Below are positions 34,997 through 35,354 of a stretch of 35,354 nucleotides of DNA, in pieces (within the stretch, counting starts at the first letter, position 1; the number at the start of each line of letters is the position of its first letter). Source of the stretch: an uncultured Eubacteriales bacterium (GTDB taxonomy: Bacteria; Bacillota; Clostridia; Christensenellales; Aristaeellaceae). The stretch lies in assembly GCA_902790495.1 (NCBI GenBank), contig CADASK010000021.1, positions 1-35,354 of the forward strand, given 5' to 3'. The position numbers and the translations under genes were made by a program. A model generated the notes under the pieces. It was not told the origin of the DNA. It was given only the letters and a program-made list of their open reading frames with translations, and searched no databases.

Positions 34997-35041
34997 GAGA
35001 TAATTTAACAAAAAAAGTTAGAATTTTGTCTGTAGAAGGTG

Positions 35042-35070
35042 TTGACATAAGCATATGCGTTTAGTATAAT
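35042..35070 (+). promoter_or_regulatory. Promoter of the excisionase-integrase genes
   Basis: A perfect TTGACA (35042-35047), a 17-bp spacer and a perfect TATAAT (35065-35070), divergent from the XRE promoter. The spacer contains the palindrome GCATATGC (35051-35058). Confidence 0.9.
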
Positions 35071-35080
35071 GAGAATGTAG

Positions 35081-35098
35081 TTAAGCAGTAATGCTTAA
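35081..35098. promoter_or_regulatory. Palindromic operator candidate after the xis-int promoter
   Basis: TTAAGCA-GTAA-TGCTTAA is a perfect 7-bp inverted repeat about ten bases after the -10 box. It shares TAAGCA with the imperfect palindrome at 35048-35063 in the promoter spacer, as expected for repeated operator sites of one repressor. Confidence 0.55.
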
Positions 35099-35126
35099 TA
35101 TAGACTCAGGAGAAAGGGACGAACGA

Positions 35127-35330
35127 ATGGCAAACCAGTTTATGAGAGCAGATGAGGTGGCAAAGGAACTCGGAATCTCGAGATCCTACGCCTACAAGCT
35201 GATCCGGCAGCTCAACCAGGAACTCAAAGAGCGGGGGTTCCTGACCATCGCAGGGAGGATCAACCGGGATTATTTGAAGGAAAGGCTCTATGCAGCCGAA
35301 AGTGGGGTGAAACAGAATGTCAGTCTATAA
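35127..35330 (+). CDS. Small helix-turn-helix protein, excisionase-like
   Basis: A 67-residue protein, MANQFMRADEVAKELGISRSYAYKLIRQLNQ, then RGFLTIAGRINRDYLKERLY. This is the MerR/excisionase-type helix-turn-helix gene that precedes tyrosine integrases in many Firmicutes integrative elements. It may direct excision or control the integrase. The ATG at 35127 follows AGGAGAAAGGGA; an ATG at 35091 in the same frame would start in the operator palindrome and lacks a ribosome site. Its end overlaps the next gene by 14 nt, so the two are translationally coupled. Confidence 0.8.
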   Translation: MANQFMRADEVAKELGISRSYAYKLIRQLNQELKERGFLTIAGRINRDYLKERLYAAESGVKQNVSL

Positions 35331-35354
35331 GGACGAAAAAACCGGGAAATGGTA
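35317..35354 (+). CDS. Start of a tyrosine-type site-specific integrase (cut by the window end)
   Basis: Only 12 codons are present: MSVYKDEKTGKW. This matches the beginning of the AP2-like arm-binding domain of integrases of the Tn916/ICE class, and the position after an excisionase-like gene is the usual one. Catalytic residues lie beyond the window, so the call rests on the first residues and context. Confidence 0.65.
   Translation, partial: MSVYKDEKTGKW

Overview
The window is about 35 kb of GC-rich chromosome (visibly well above 60% G+C in the genes) from a low-redundancy, Gram-positive-type genome. The gene content points to a high-GC member of the Firmicutes, class Clostridia, probably an uncultured gut lineage: a SufU-type SUF operon, MraZ, the yloU-fakA-recG cluster, greA-lysS, a DNPR-type (meso-diaminopimelate) MurE, a CotH-kinase protein and a stand-alone GMP synthase ATPase subunit. 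This assignment is inference; no 16S or other decisive marker is present.

Layout, left to right: pepF (+); a small DUF1622-like membrane protein (-); hemW (+); polyphosphate kinase ppk1 (-); recG-fakA-yloU as one minus-strand operon; greA-lysS (-), with lysS carrying an extra C-terminal tRNA-binding domain; an EamA transporter followed by a secreted CotH-kinase gene split by a frameshift (-); tandem tRNA-fMet and tRNA-Met (-); homoserine dehydrogenase hom (+); a flavin-binding lipoprotein (+); the SUF operon sufC-sufB-sufD-sufS-sufU (-); a reduced division/cell-wall cluster mraZ-ftsL-like-murE-mraY-murD-ftsQ (+); glmS (+) and guaA (+), which supply amino-sugar and guanine-nucleotide precursors. 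The last 1 kb is AT-richer and looks like the edge of a mobile element: a broken XRE regulator, a divergent excisionase-like gene and the first codons of a tyrosine integrase, starting roughly 250 bases after a strong terminator downstream of guaA, a common island insertion gene.

The most striking feature is not a gene. Seven copies of a structured intergenic repeat lie at 1916, 2446, 5877, 12235, 18627, 28156 and 32845. Each has a conserved 5' GCGAAGG, a stem whose two sides vary together around a constant GATCGCAAA loop, and usually a second GC hairpin whose sides also vary together. Two copies carry the same 65-nt module inserted at the same site; the two modules differ only at two positions that pair with each other. 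All seven copies are oriented with local transcription and six start 15-45 nt after a stop codon. This pattern argues for a function or spread acting through RNA structure, and I do not recognise the family.

Most transcription units have readable sigma-A type promoters (TTGACA-like and TATAAT-like boxes, 16-18 bp apart) and several have clear intrinsic terminators; these are listed individually.
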